NCBI RefSeq assembly: GCF_001705435.1
Contig: NZ_MDEN01000064.1
Span: 186,001 to 250,000 of the forward strand
Length of the DNA: 64,000 bases
Source of the DNA: Pseudomonas graminis
GTDB lineage: Bacteria > Pseudomonadota > Gammaproteobacteria > Pseudomonadales > Pseudomonadaceae
Direction: 5' to 3'
The notes under the pieces: generated by a model
Databases searched by the model: none
Told to the model about the DNA's origin: nothing
What the model saw: only the letters and a program-made list of their open reading frames with translations
Translations under genes and position numbers: made by a program
Part shown: in pieces, positions 57,868-64,000 of the stretch
Position numbering within the stretch: position 1 is the first letter of the stretch
How the letters are laid out: each line of letters starts with the position of its first letter

Positions 57868-60800
57868 ACAGCCGCGGGTCCATTTCCGCGTGGTGCGTCA
57901 ACCACCCGATCGCCACGGTTCTGCTGACCTTCGCGCTGGTGCTGCTGGGCTGCATCGCCTTCCCTCGCCTGCCGGTGGCGCCGCTGCCGGAAGCCGAGTT
58001 TCCGACGATTCAAGTGGCTGCGCAGTTGCCCGGCGCCAGCCCGGAAACCATGGCATCGTCGGTGGCGACACCGCTCGAAGTGCAGTTCAGCGCCATCCCC
58101 GGCATGACCCAGATGACGTCGAGCAGCGCGCTGGGCTCCACCAACCTGACGCTGCAGTTCACCCTCAACAAAAGCATCGACACCGCCGCGCAGGAAGTGC
58201 AGGCGGCCATCAACACGGCGGCCGGCCGTTTACCCGCAGACCTGCCGACGCTGCCAACCTGGCGCAAGGTCAACCCGGCGGACAGCCCGGTGCTGATCCT
58301 CAGCGTCAGCTCGAACCTGATGCCCGCCACCGAACTCAGCGACGTCACCGAATCCCTGCTGGCGCGTCAGTTGAGTCAGATCGATGGCGTCGGACAGGTC
58401 AACATCACCGGTCAGCAACGTCCGGCAATTCGTGTGCAGGCGGCGCCTGAAAAACTTGCGTCCATCGGGCTGACCCTCGCCGATCTGCGGGAATCCCTGC
58501 AGCAGACCAGCCTGAACCTGGCCAAGGGCGCGCTGTACGGCAAAGACAGCATTTCCACCCTCGCCTCTAACGACCAACTGTTTCAGGCAAAGGACTACGA
58601 ACAACTGATCGTTTCCTACAAAGATGGCGCACCGGTTCATTTACGTGACGTGGCGCGGGTCATCAACGGTTCGGAAAACGCCTACGTGCGGGCCTGGTCC
58701 GGGGATCAGCAGGGCGTGAACATCGTGGTGTTCCGCCAGCCCGGCGCGAACATCGTCGAGACGGTCGACCGGGTGCTCGGCCAGTTGCCCAAATTGCAGG
58801 AAATGCTCCCGGCGTCGGTGGACGTCTCGGTGCTCAGCGACCGCACCAAAACCATTCGTGCATCGCTGCATGAAGTGGAGATGACGCTGTTGATTGCCAT
58901 CGCGCTGGTGATCGCGGTCATGGCGCTGTTCCTGCGCCAGCTCTCTGCGACGCTGATCGTGACCGCCGTGCTGGGCGTGTCCCTCGTTGCCAGTTTCGCG
59001 CTGATGTACGTGCTCGGCTTCAGCCTGAACAACCTGACACTGGTGGCCATCGTGGTGGCGGTGGGGTTTGTCGTCGACGATGCGATTGTCGTCGTGGAGA
59101 ACATCCACCGGCACCTGGAAGCCGGCGAAAGCAAGCGCGACGCGGCGATCAAAGGGTCCAGCGAAATCGGCTTCACCGTGGTGTCGATCAGCTTTTCGCT
59201 GGTCGCGGCATTCATTCCGCTGCTGTTCATGGGCGGCGTGGTCGGCAGGCTGTTCAAGGAGTTCGCGCTGACCGCGACATCGACCATTCTGATTTCGGTG
59301 GTGGTCTCGCTGACCCTGGCGCCAACCTTGGCGGCACTGTTCATGCGCGCACCGAAACACGATCCCCACGCCAAGCCCGGCTTCGGCGAGCGACTGCTCG
59401 CGCGGTATGCCCGCGGCGTGCGCTTTGCCCTTGCGCACCAGCGATTGATGCTGGGTATTTTCGGCCTGACGTTGGCGCTTGCGGTGGTCGGCTATGTGCT
59501 GATCCCCAAGGGATTTTTCCCGGTTCAGGACACCGGCATGGTGCTGGGCACCAGTGAAGCGGCGGCGGATATTTCCTTCCCGGACATGATCGAGAAACAC
59601 AAACAGCTGGCGAAAATCATCGCCGCGGATCCGGCGGTCAAGGCGTTTTCCCATTCGGTCGGTGTCAGCGGCAGTAACCAGACGATCGCCAACGGCCGGG
59701 TGTGGATCGCCCTCAAGGACCGTGCAGACCGTGACGTTTCCGCCAGCCAGTTCATCGACCGGATCCGGCCGAAACTCGCGCAGATCCCCGGCATCGTCCT
59801 GTACCTGCGCGCGGGGCAGGACATCAACCTGAGTTCCGGTCCGAGCCGCGCGCAGTACCAATACGTGCTCAAGAGCAACGACGGCGCGCTGCTGAATGTC
59901 TGGACGCAAAAGCTGACCGATAAACTGAAGACCCTGCCGGCCTTCCGCGACCTCTCCAACGACCTGCAACTGGGCGGCAGCGTCACGCACCTCGACATCG
60001 ACCGCAGCGCCGCCGCGCGTTTCGGCCTCACCACGGCGGACGTCGATCAGGCGCTGTACGACGCCTTTGGTCAGCGCCAGATCAACGAATACCAGACCGA
60101 CATCAACCAGTACAAAGTCATCCTGGAGCTGGAGCCGCAGCAGCGCGGCAAGGCCGAAAGCCTCAATTACTTCTACCTGCGCTCGCCGCTGACCAATGAA
60201 ATGGTGCCGCTGTCGGCGCTTGCCAAGGTCGGCGCGCCGAAGATGGGACCGTTGTCGATCAGCCATGACGGCATGTTCCCGGCCGCGAACCTGTCGTTCA
60301 ACCTGTCGGCGGGCGTTGCCTTGGGTGATGCGGTGGTGCTGCTCGATCAGGCGAAGAACGAGATCGGCATGCCCGCCTCGATCATCGGCAACTTCCAGGG
60401 CGCGGCCCAGGCGTTCCAGAGTTCGCTGGCCAACCAGCCGTGGCTGATTATCGCGGCGCTGGTAGCGGTGTACATCATTCTGGGCGTGCTGTATGAAAGC
60501 TTCGTCCATCCGCTGACGATCATTTCCACCCTGCCCTCCGCCGGTATCGGTGCGCTGTTGCTGCTGTGGCTGATGGGTCAGGACTTTTCGATCATGGGCC
60601 TGATCGGGATCGTGCTGCTGATCGGCATCGTCAAGAAGAACGGCATCCTGCTGGTGGACTTCGCGCTGGACGCCCAGCGCAATCGAGGCATGTCCCCGCG
60701 TGACGCCATTTATGAAGCCTGTCTGACGCGCTTTCGGCCCATCATCATGACCACGCTGGCGGCATTGCTCGGCGCGCTGCCGTTGATGCTCGGTTATGGT

Positions 60801-61007
60801 GTCGGTGCGGAGCTGCGTCAGCCCTTGGGCATTGCCGTTGTCGGAGGGTTGCTGGTGAGCCAGGCGCTGACGCTGTTCACCACGCCCGTGATCTACCTGC
60901 AACTGGAGCGACTGTTCCACCGCCCGCGTCAGACGCCTGCTTCGACAGCGCCGGGCGCGACAGCATCCGGTAAGCCGGCGGTTGCGGAACTGGCCACTGA
61001 AAAGTAA
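57864..61007 (+). CDS. RND efflux transporter (MdtB/MuxB-type pump)
   Basis: A 1047-residue proton-driven inner-membrane pump. It shows 12 transmembrane helices with two large periplasmic loops, the first helix in HPIATVLLTFALVLLGCIAFP, the proton-relay Asp pair in FVVDDAIVVVENI (residues 405-406), the hydrophobic segment GFTVVSISFSLVAAFIPLLFMGG and the last helices with IGIVKKNGILLVDFAL. The sequence is of the multidrug (HAE-1) class rather than heavy-metal (HME). No gene for an outer-membrane channel is adjacent, so it should borrow one (for example an OprM-like protein). A two-component system follows. Confidence 0.94.
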   Translation: MNSRGSISAWCVNHPIATVLLTFALVLLGCIAFPRLPVAPLPEAEFPTIQVAAQLPGASPETMASSVATPLEVQFSAIPGMTQMTSSSALGSTNLTLQFTLNKSIDTAAQEVQAAINTAAGRLPADLPTLPTWRKVNPADSPVLILSVSSNLMPATELSDVTESLLARQLSQIDGVGQVNITGQQRPAIRVQAAPEKLASIGLTLADLRESLQQTSLNLAKGALYGKDSISTLASNDQLFQAKDYEQLIVSYKDGAPVHLRDVARVINGSENAYVRAWSGDQQGVNIVVFRQPGANIVETVDRVLGQLPKLQEMLPASVDVSVLSDRTKTIRASLHEVEMTLLIAIALVIAVMALFLRQLSATLIVTAVLGVSLVASFALMYVLGFSLNNLTLVAIVVAVGFVVDDAIVVVENIHRHLEAGESKRDAAIKGSSEIGFTVVSISFSLVAAFIPLLFMGGVVGRLFKEFALTATSTILISVVVSLTLAPTLAALFMRAPKHDPHAKPGFGERLLARYARGVRFALAHQRLMLGIFGLTLALAVVGYVLIPKGFFPVQDTGMVLGTSEAAADISFPDMIEKHKQLAKIIAADPAVKAFSHSVGVSGSNQTIANGRVWIALKDRADRDVSASQFIDRIRPKLAQIPGIVLYLRAGQDINLSSGPSRAQYQYVLKSNDGALLNVWTQKLTDKLKTLPAFRDLSNDLQLGGSVTHLDIDRSAAARFGLTTADVDQALYDAFGQRQINEYQTDINQYKVILELEPQQRGKAESLNYFYLRSPLTNEMVPLSALAKVGAPKMGPLSISHDGMFPAANLSFNLSAGVALGDAVVLLDQAKNEIGMPASIIGNFQGAAQAFQSSLANQPWLIIAALVAVYIILGVLYESFVHPLTIISTLPSAGIGALLLLWLMGQDFSIMGLIGIVLLIGIVKKNGILLVDFALDAQRNRGMSPRDAIYEACLTRFRPIIMTTLAALLGALPLMLGYGVGAELRQPLGIAVVGGLLVSQALTLFTTPVIYLQLERLFHRPRQTPASTAPGATASGKPAVAELATEK

Positions 61008-61061
61008 GCCGTTGAAACCAAGTACCTAATAAGCAAGCAGTGAAAAAGTGAGCGTGGACCG

Positions 61062-61739
61062 ATGCGTGTCCTGATTATCGAAGACGAAGAGAAAACCGCC
61101 GATTACCTGCACCGGGGCCTGACCGAGCAGGGTTACACCACCGACGTCGCGCGCGAAGGCATCGAAGGCCTGCACATGGCGCTGGAAAGCGACTACGCGG
61201 TGATCATTCTCGACGTCATGCTGCCCGGCCTCGATGGCTATGGCGTGCTGCGAGCCCTGCGTGCGCGTAAACAGACGCCGGTGATCATGCTCACCGCCCG
61301 CGAGAACGTCGACGATCGCATTCGCGGCCTGCGCGAAGGGGCTGACGATTATTTGGGCAAGCCGTTTTCGTTTCTGGAGTTGGTGGCTCGCCTGCAGGCT
61401 TTGACCCGGCGCAGTGGCGGCCACGAGCCGGTGCAGATCAGCGTCGCTGATTTGTGGATCGACCTGATCAGCCGCAAGGCCACGCGGGCCGGCGCACGTC
61501 TGGATCTCACGGCGAAGGAGTTTTCGCTGCTGAGCGTACTGGCTCGGCGTCAGGGGGAAATCCTGTCGAAGACGTCGATTGCCGAGATGGTCTGGGACGT
61601 GAATTTCGACAGCGATGCCAACGTCGTCGAAGTCGCGATCAAACGCCTGCGTGCCAAGCTCGACGGGCCGTTCGAGCAAAAACTGCTGCACACCATTCGC
61701 GGCATGGGTTACGTGCTGGAGAGCCGTCGTGTCGACTAA
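61062..61739 (+). CDS. OmpR-type response regulator (CusR/CopR group)
   Basis: A 225-residue response regulator: receiver domain with the acidic pair in IIEDEEKT, phosphorylation site Asp51 (VIILDVMLPG) and the Lys in LGKPF near 100, then a winged helix DNA-binding domain (LDLTAKEFSLLSVLARRQGEILSKTSIAEMVWD). It matches the heavy-metal response regulator group (CusR, CopR, IrlR). It follows the pump gene by 54 bases and overlaps the kinase gene by eleven bases, so it is probably made with its partner and may control the pump, acting on metals or other stress; the signal is not visible. Confidence 0.9.
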   Translation: MRVLIIEDEEKTADYLHRGLTEQGYTTDVAREGIEGLHMALESDYAVIILDVMLPGLDGYGVLRALRARKQTPVIMLTARENVDDRIRGLREGADDYLGKPFSFLELVARLQALTRRSGGHEPVQISVADLWIDLISRKATRAGARLDLTAKEFSLLSVLARRQGEILSKTSIAEMVWDVNFDSDANVVEVAIKRLRAKLDGPFEQKLLHTIRGMGYVLESRRVD

Positions 61740-63093
61740 TTCCATCGCCCTGCGCCTGAGCGGCATGTTCGCCCTCGTGGCGCTGCTGGTGTTTCTGTTG
61801 ATCGGCTGGGCGCTTTACCTGCAAGTGGACAAGGGCCTCGGGCTGTTGCCGGAAGCCGAAGTCGACGCCCGTTACAGCGTGCTCGAATCGGCCGTCCAGC
61901 GTTATGGAACGCCCGAGCACTGGGCCAAAATCAACGCCAAGCTCAGGCTGCTCAGTGAGGAAGACAAACGCCTGCGCTTTTGGGTGGTCAGCGACAACCC
62001 GACCTATGAATTCGGCAACCCGGACACCGAGATCCGCGCTTTCGCCAAAGGCCCGCTGGGCATGCGCGACTTGAACCTGAGCGGCCATGATTACCCGTTC
62101 AAAGTGCTGGTCAGTCAGTTCCCGGCGAAAGATCAACGTCCGCCGCTGCGTTTTCTGACAGCGGTGGACACCGAAACCTTCTGGCAGACCCAACATTCCC
62201 TGCTCATCGCGCTGATCAGTCTGGCCGCCGTCGGCATCCTGCTCGCGTCTGCTCTGGGTTACTGGGTGGCGCGCATCGGCCTGAAGCCGCTGACGGAGTT
62301 GTCTCTGGAGGCGCGCAAACTGACGCCGCCACGACTGAGCGGGCGCCTGAAATTGTCGCATCTGCCGCCTGAACTGGATCAGTTCGTGACCTCGTTCAAC
62401 TCGACGCTGGATAGGGTCGAGCAGGCCTATTCACGGCTGGAGTCATTCAACGCCGACGTTGCCCATGAACTGCGCTCTCCCCTGACCAACCTCATCGGTC
62501 AGACCCAGGTGGCGCTGACCCGCGGGCGCTCGGCCGAGCATTACTTCGAGGTGCTGCAATCCAACCTCGAAGAGCTCGAACGGCTGCGCTCGATCATCAA
62601 TGACATGCTGTTTCTGGCCAGCGCCGATCAAGGCAGCAAAGCCACTCAACTGACCCAGGCCTCACTCGCCCAGGAAGTGGCGAAGACCCTGGATTATCTG
62701 GACTTCATTCTGGAAGACGCCCAAGTGCATGTTGAAGTGCGGGGTGATGCCAACGCGCCCATCGAAACCGCGCACTTGCGCCGGGCGCTGATCAACCTGC
62801 TGCACAACGCGGTGCAGCACACCTCGCCGGGGCAGTTGATTCAGGTGGATATTCGCGATGAGGGCGATCACGTCAGCATCGGCGTGACCAACCCCGGCGC
62901 GCCGATCGCCGGGGAACATCTGCCCAAACTGTTCGAGCGCTTCTATCGCGTCGATGCCTCGCGCAGCAACAGCGGCGCCAACCACGGGCTTGGCCTGGCG
63001 ATCGTCAAAGCCATCGCCCTGATGCACGGCGGCACCGTGTTCGTGCGCAGCGAGCATGGAGTGAATACGTTCGGGATTAATTTGCCGAGTTGA
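61729..63093 (+). CDS. Sensor histidine kinase (CusS/CopS group)
   Basis: A 454-residue membrane kinase with a short N-terminal helix (about 7-28, LRLSGMFALVALLVFLLIGWAL), a periplasmic sensor of about 135 residues, a second helix (about 164-186), a HAMP linker, the dimerisation helix with phosphorylated His246 in DVAHELRSPLTN, and the ATPase domain with N box RRALINLLHNAVQHT, FYRVDASRSN and GLGLAIVKAI. The start is a GTG at 61729 overlapping the regulator end; the frame is open further upstream inside that gene, but this start gives the family N-terminus. Confidence 0.92.
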   Translation: MSTNSIALRLSGMFALVALLVFLLIGWALYLQVDKGLGLLPEAEVDARYSVLESAVQRYGTPEHWAKINAKLRLLSEEDKRLRFWVVSDNPTYEFGNPDTEIRAFAKGPLGMRDLNLSGHDYPFKVLVSQFPAKDQRPPLRFLTAVDTETFWQTQHSLLIALISLAAVGILLASALGYWVARIGLKPLTELSLEARKLTPPRLSGRLKLSHLPPELDQFVTSFNSTLDRVEQAYSRLESFNADVAHELRSPLTNLIGQTQVALTRGRSAEHYFEVLQSNLEELERLRSIINDMLFLASADQGSKATQLTQASLAQEVAKTLDYLDFILEDAQVHVEVRGDANAPIETAHLRRALINLLHNAVQHTSPGQLIQVDIRDEGDHVSIGVTNPGAPIAGEHLPKLFERFYRVDASRSNSGANHGLGLAIVKAIALMHGGTVFVRSEHGVNTFGINLPS

Positions 63094-63144
63094 GGCGGGC
63101 ATCTGGGTTGGCGTGCGGAAAAACCATGCCGCACACAATCCATT

Positions 63145-63234
63145 GTGGGAGTGAGCTTGCTCACGAAGCGGTGGGTGCATCCGCATCGTCTTCAGCGGCC
63201 GGAAGGCAGTCTTCGCGAGCAAGCTCACTCCCAC
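63145..63234. repeat. REP-type inverted repeat
   Basis: GTGGGAGTGAGCTTGCTCACGAAG and its inverted copy CTTCGCGAGCAAGCTCACTCCCAC are separated by about 40 bases. This is a different core from the pair at 185-277, and a common intergenic type in fluorescent pseudomonads. It lies behind the kinase gene. Confidence 0.85.
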
Positions 63235-63277
63235 AGGTCCAGCAGCGTCACCGAGCTACCGACTTCACCCCCTTGAT

Positions 63278-63381
63278 GATCGTTCCCACGCTCTGCTTGG
63301 TAACGCCGCCGGGGATGCTCCGCGTTTGAATAACGCGGAGCATCATGAGCGGCATTCCCACGCGGAGCGTGAGGAACGATC
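63278..63381. repeat. Second intergenic palindrome family (GATCGTTCCCACGC type)
   Basis: GATCGTTCCCACGCTCTGC at the left and GCGGAGCGTGAGGAACGATC at the right form a 104-base element with inner imperfect inverted parts (GATGCTCCGCGTTTG and AACGCGGAGCATC). It can fold into a long cruciform or hairpin. Similar elements recur between genes in many Pseudomonas genomes as far as I know; here only one copy is in view. Confidence 0.75.
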
Positions 63382-63422
63382 ACAGCGCACAATAGCGAGG
63401 CCGCATGAATCGCACCTACCGA

Positions 63423-63596
63423 CTAAGCTCTGCGCTTTTTCAACTCGCGCCTCAAGCGCGTGTTGTCCACGGCAAGCGACACAACTATCAAAGTGCTCAG
63501 TAGCTCAAAACCGCTCAGCCCGGCGTAGTGCCAAAACACCCAAGCGGCAAAGGCGACGATCACCGCGACTGTCAGTAGCAAGACTGAGTCTTTCAC
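63423..63596 (-). CDS. Small membrane protein of unknown function
   Basis: A 57-residue peptide with one or two hydrophobic stretches (SVLLLTVAVIVAFAAWVFWHYAG, then a second, LSTLIVVSLAV) and a basic tail RLRRELKKRRA. It starts at a GTG at 63596 that overlaps the stop of the next upstream gene by four bases (GTGA), with GGGA upstream, which supports translation coupling. Nothing about function can be said. Confidence 0.5.
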   Translation of the reverse strand: MKDSVLLLTVAVIVAFAAWVFWHYAGLSGFELLSTLIVVSLAVDNTRLRRELKKRRA

Positions 63597-63985
63597 ACTA
63601 CATGTCCCAAGAATCGATAAGTGGTTTTGCCCGGAGTGGCGGCTTGGTATATGCCTGGATACATGTGTAGGCAATGGACAAGCCAGTCAGTCCTCAGGTT
63701 ATGTGTTTGGGCGGTGAGAAGCACGTCGGATAAAGTCGCGCCGTTACCAAGCACTCTTCCGGTAGCAACGGCAATGCTTCCAATCACCGCACCCAAATAG
63801 AACGCCGCCGAGCATGCTCCGACGATTGCCAGTTGCTCTAATTTGGTACCCGCGCGCAAAAGCTCATTAATGGTCACTTTTTTACCGAATTTCTCGACCT
63901 GGCTGAGAAGCGTCGTCGCTGTCGCAACCGCGCTCGTGACAGAGCCAAAAAGCGATTGAGGCGCAGGCAGGCCCATGCTCTCCAT
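63593..63985 (-). CDS. Hydrophobic protein of unknown function at the window edge
   Basis: At least 130 residues. The sequence has an Ala/Thr-rich helical start, a hydrophobic segment at about 50-73 (QLAIVGACSAAFYLGAVIGSIAVA) with small residues as in a glycine-zipper helix, and a polar end with HCLHMYPGIYQ. The visible ATG at 63985 follows AAAGAAAAC; the frame stays open to the window end, so the true start may lie beyond 64000. Overlaps the small membrane gene downstream by four bases. Family unknown to me. Confidence 0.55.
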   Translation of the reverse strand: MESMGLPAPQSLFGSVTSAVATATTLLSQVEKFGKKVTINELLRAGTKLEQLAIVGACSAAFYLGAVIGSIAVATGRVLGNGATLSDVLLTAQTHNLRTDWLVHCLHMYPGIYQAATPGKTTYRFLGHVV

Positions 63986-64000
63986 GTTTTCTTTGAAGTA

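Noticed and set aside
58641..60920. A 759-codon antisense frame opposite the RND pump
   Set aside because: It mirrors codon position 3 bias of the pump gene, is very rich in Gln/His/Arg as expected of GC-rich shadow frames, and has no ribosome site or protein-like domain.
61615..61729. An extended N-terminus of the sensor kinase from 61615
   Set aside because: That part lies inside the response regulator gene in another frame and is not membrane-like; the GTG at 61729 starts the family sequence.

Overview
The window is chromosomal DNA of a fluorescens/syringae-type Pseudomonas (Gammaproteobacteria). The gene orders iscRSUA-hscBA-fdx-iscX-ndk, rlmN-pilW-rodZ-ispG-hisS-yfgM-bamB-der, queA-tgt-yajC-secDF and cyoABCDE, the REP-type palindromes and the overall GC-rich codon use all fit that genus. 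The protein sequences read as Pseudomonas versions of each family. This is judged from the sequence alone; no database search was run.

Layout. 1-2355: end of an M23 peptidase gene, a REP pair, a possible leader peptide and leuA. 2371-5330 (minus): two paralogous FlxA-like coiled-coil genes and a methionine-type aminotransferase overlapping a nitrilase-fold amidase. 5450-14740 (minus): der, bamB, yfgM, hisS, ispG, rodZ, pilW, rlmN, ndk. 14831-20426 (minus): the complete housekeeping Fe-S assembly operon headed by iscR, with an IscR-type promoter. 20593-23199: cysE and trmJ (minus), then suhB (plus). 23318-29435 (minus): a glycine-zipper protein, secF-secD-yajC, tgt and queA.

29544-37220 is an accessory block behind a tRNA-Leu(CAA) gene. 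Two about 50-base direct repeats, each containing a rho-independent terminator, bracket it. It carries a three-gene cell-envelope module that I cannot assign to a known system (an OmpA-domain lipoprotein, a multi-spanning membrane protein and a periplasmic protein resembling a von Willebrand A domain), a frameshifted gene, a chorismate mutase with an odd tail, and an AT-richer orphan type VI cargo cassette hcp-tae4-tai4 without type VI structural genes.

37409-49749: a DedA protein, a PheC-like periplasmic dehydratase, an unknown Cys/His protein, the cytochrome bo3 oxidase operon cyoABCDE (minus), dsbB, flavohemoglobin hmp with three NorR-type operators and a candidate sigma-54 promoter, a CheV coupling protein, an acetyltransferase and two small unknown genes. 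49859-56405 (minus): a chaperone-usher pilus locus with two chaperones, an usher, a tip-like subunit, a major subunit and a separate small pilin-like gene. 56707-63093: an RND efflux adaptor and pump followed by a two-component system. 63094-64000: REP-type palindromes and two small membrane-protein genes at the edge.

How the genes work together. The isc cluster builds Fe-S clusters, needed among others by IspG and RlmN encoded nearby. YfgM, BamB, SecDF and YajC act in export and outer-membrane protein assembly. CyoABCDE and DsbB meet at the quinone pool. Hmp detoxifies nitric oxide, and the operators predict NO-responsive control from a regulator outside the window. The best candidate for something undescribed is the envelope module at 29968-33901 within the repeat-bracketed island.
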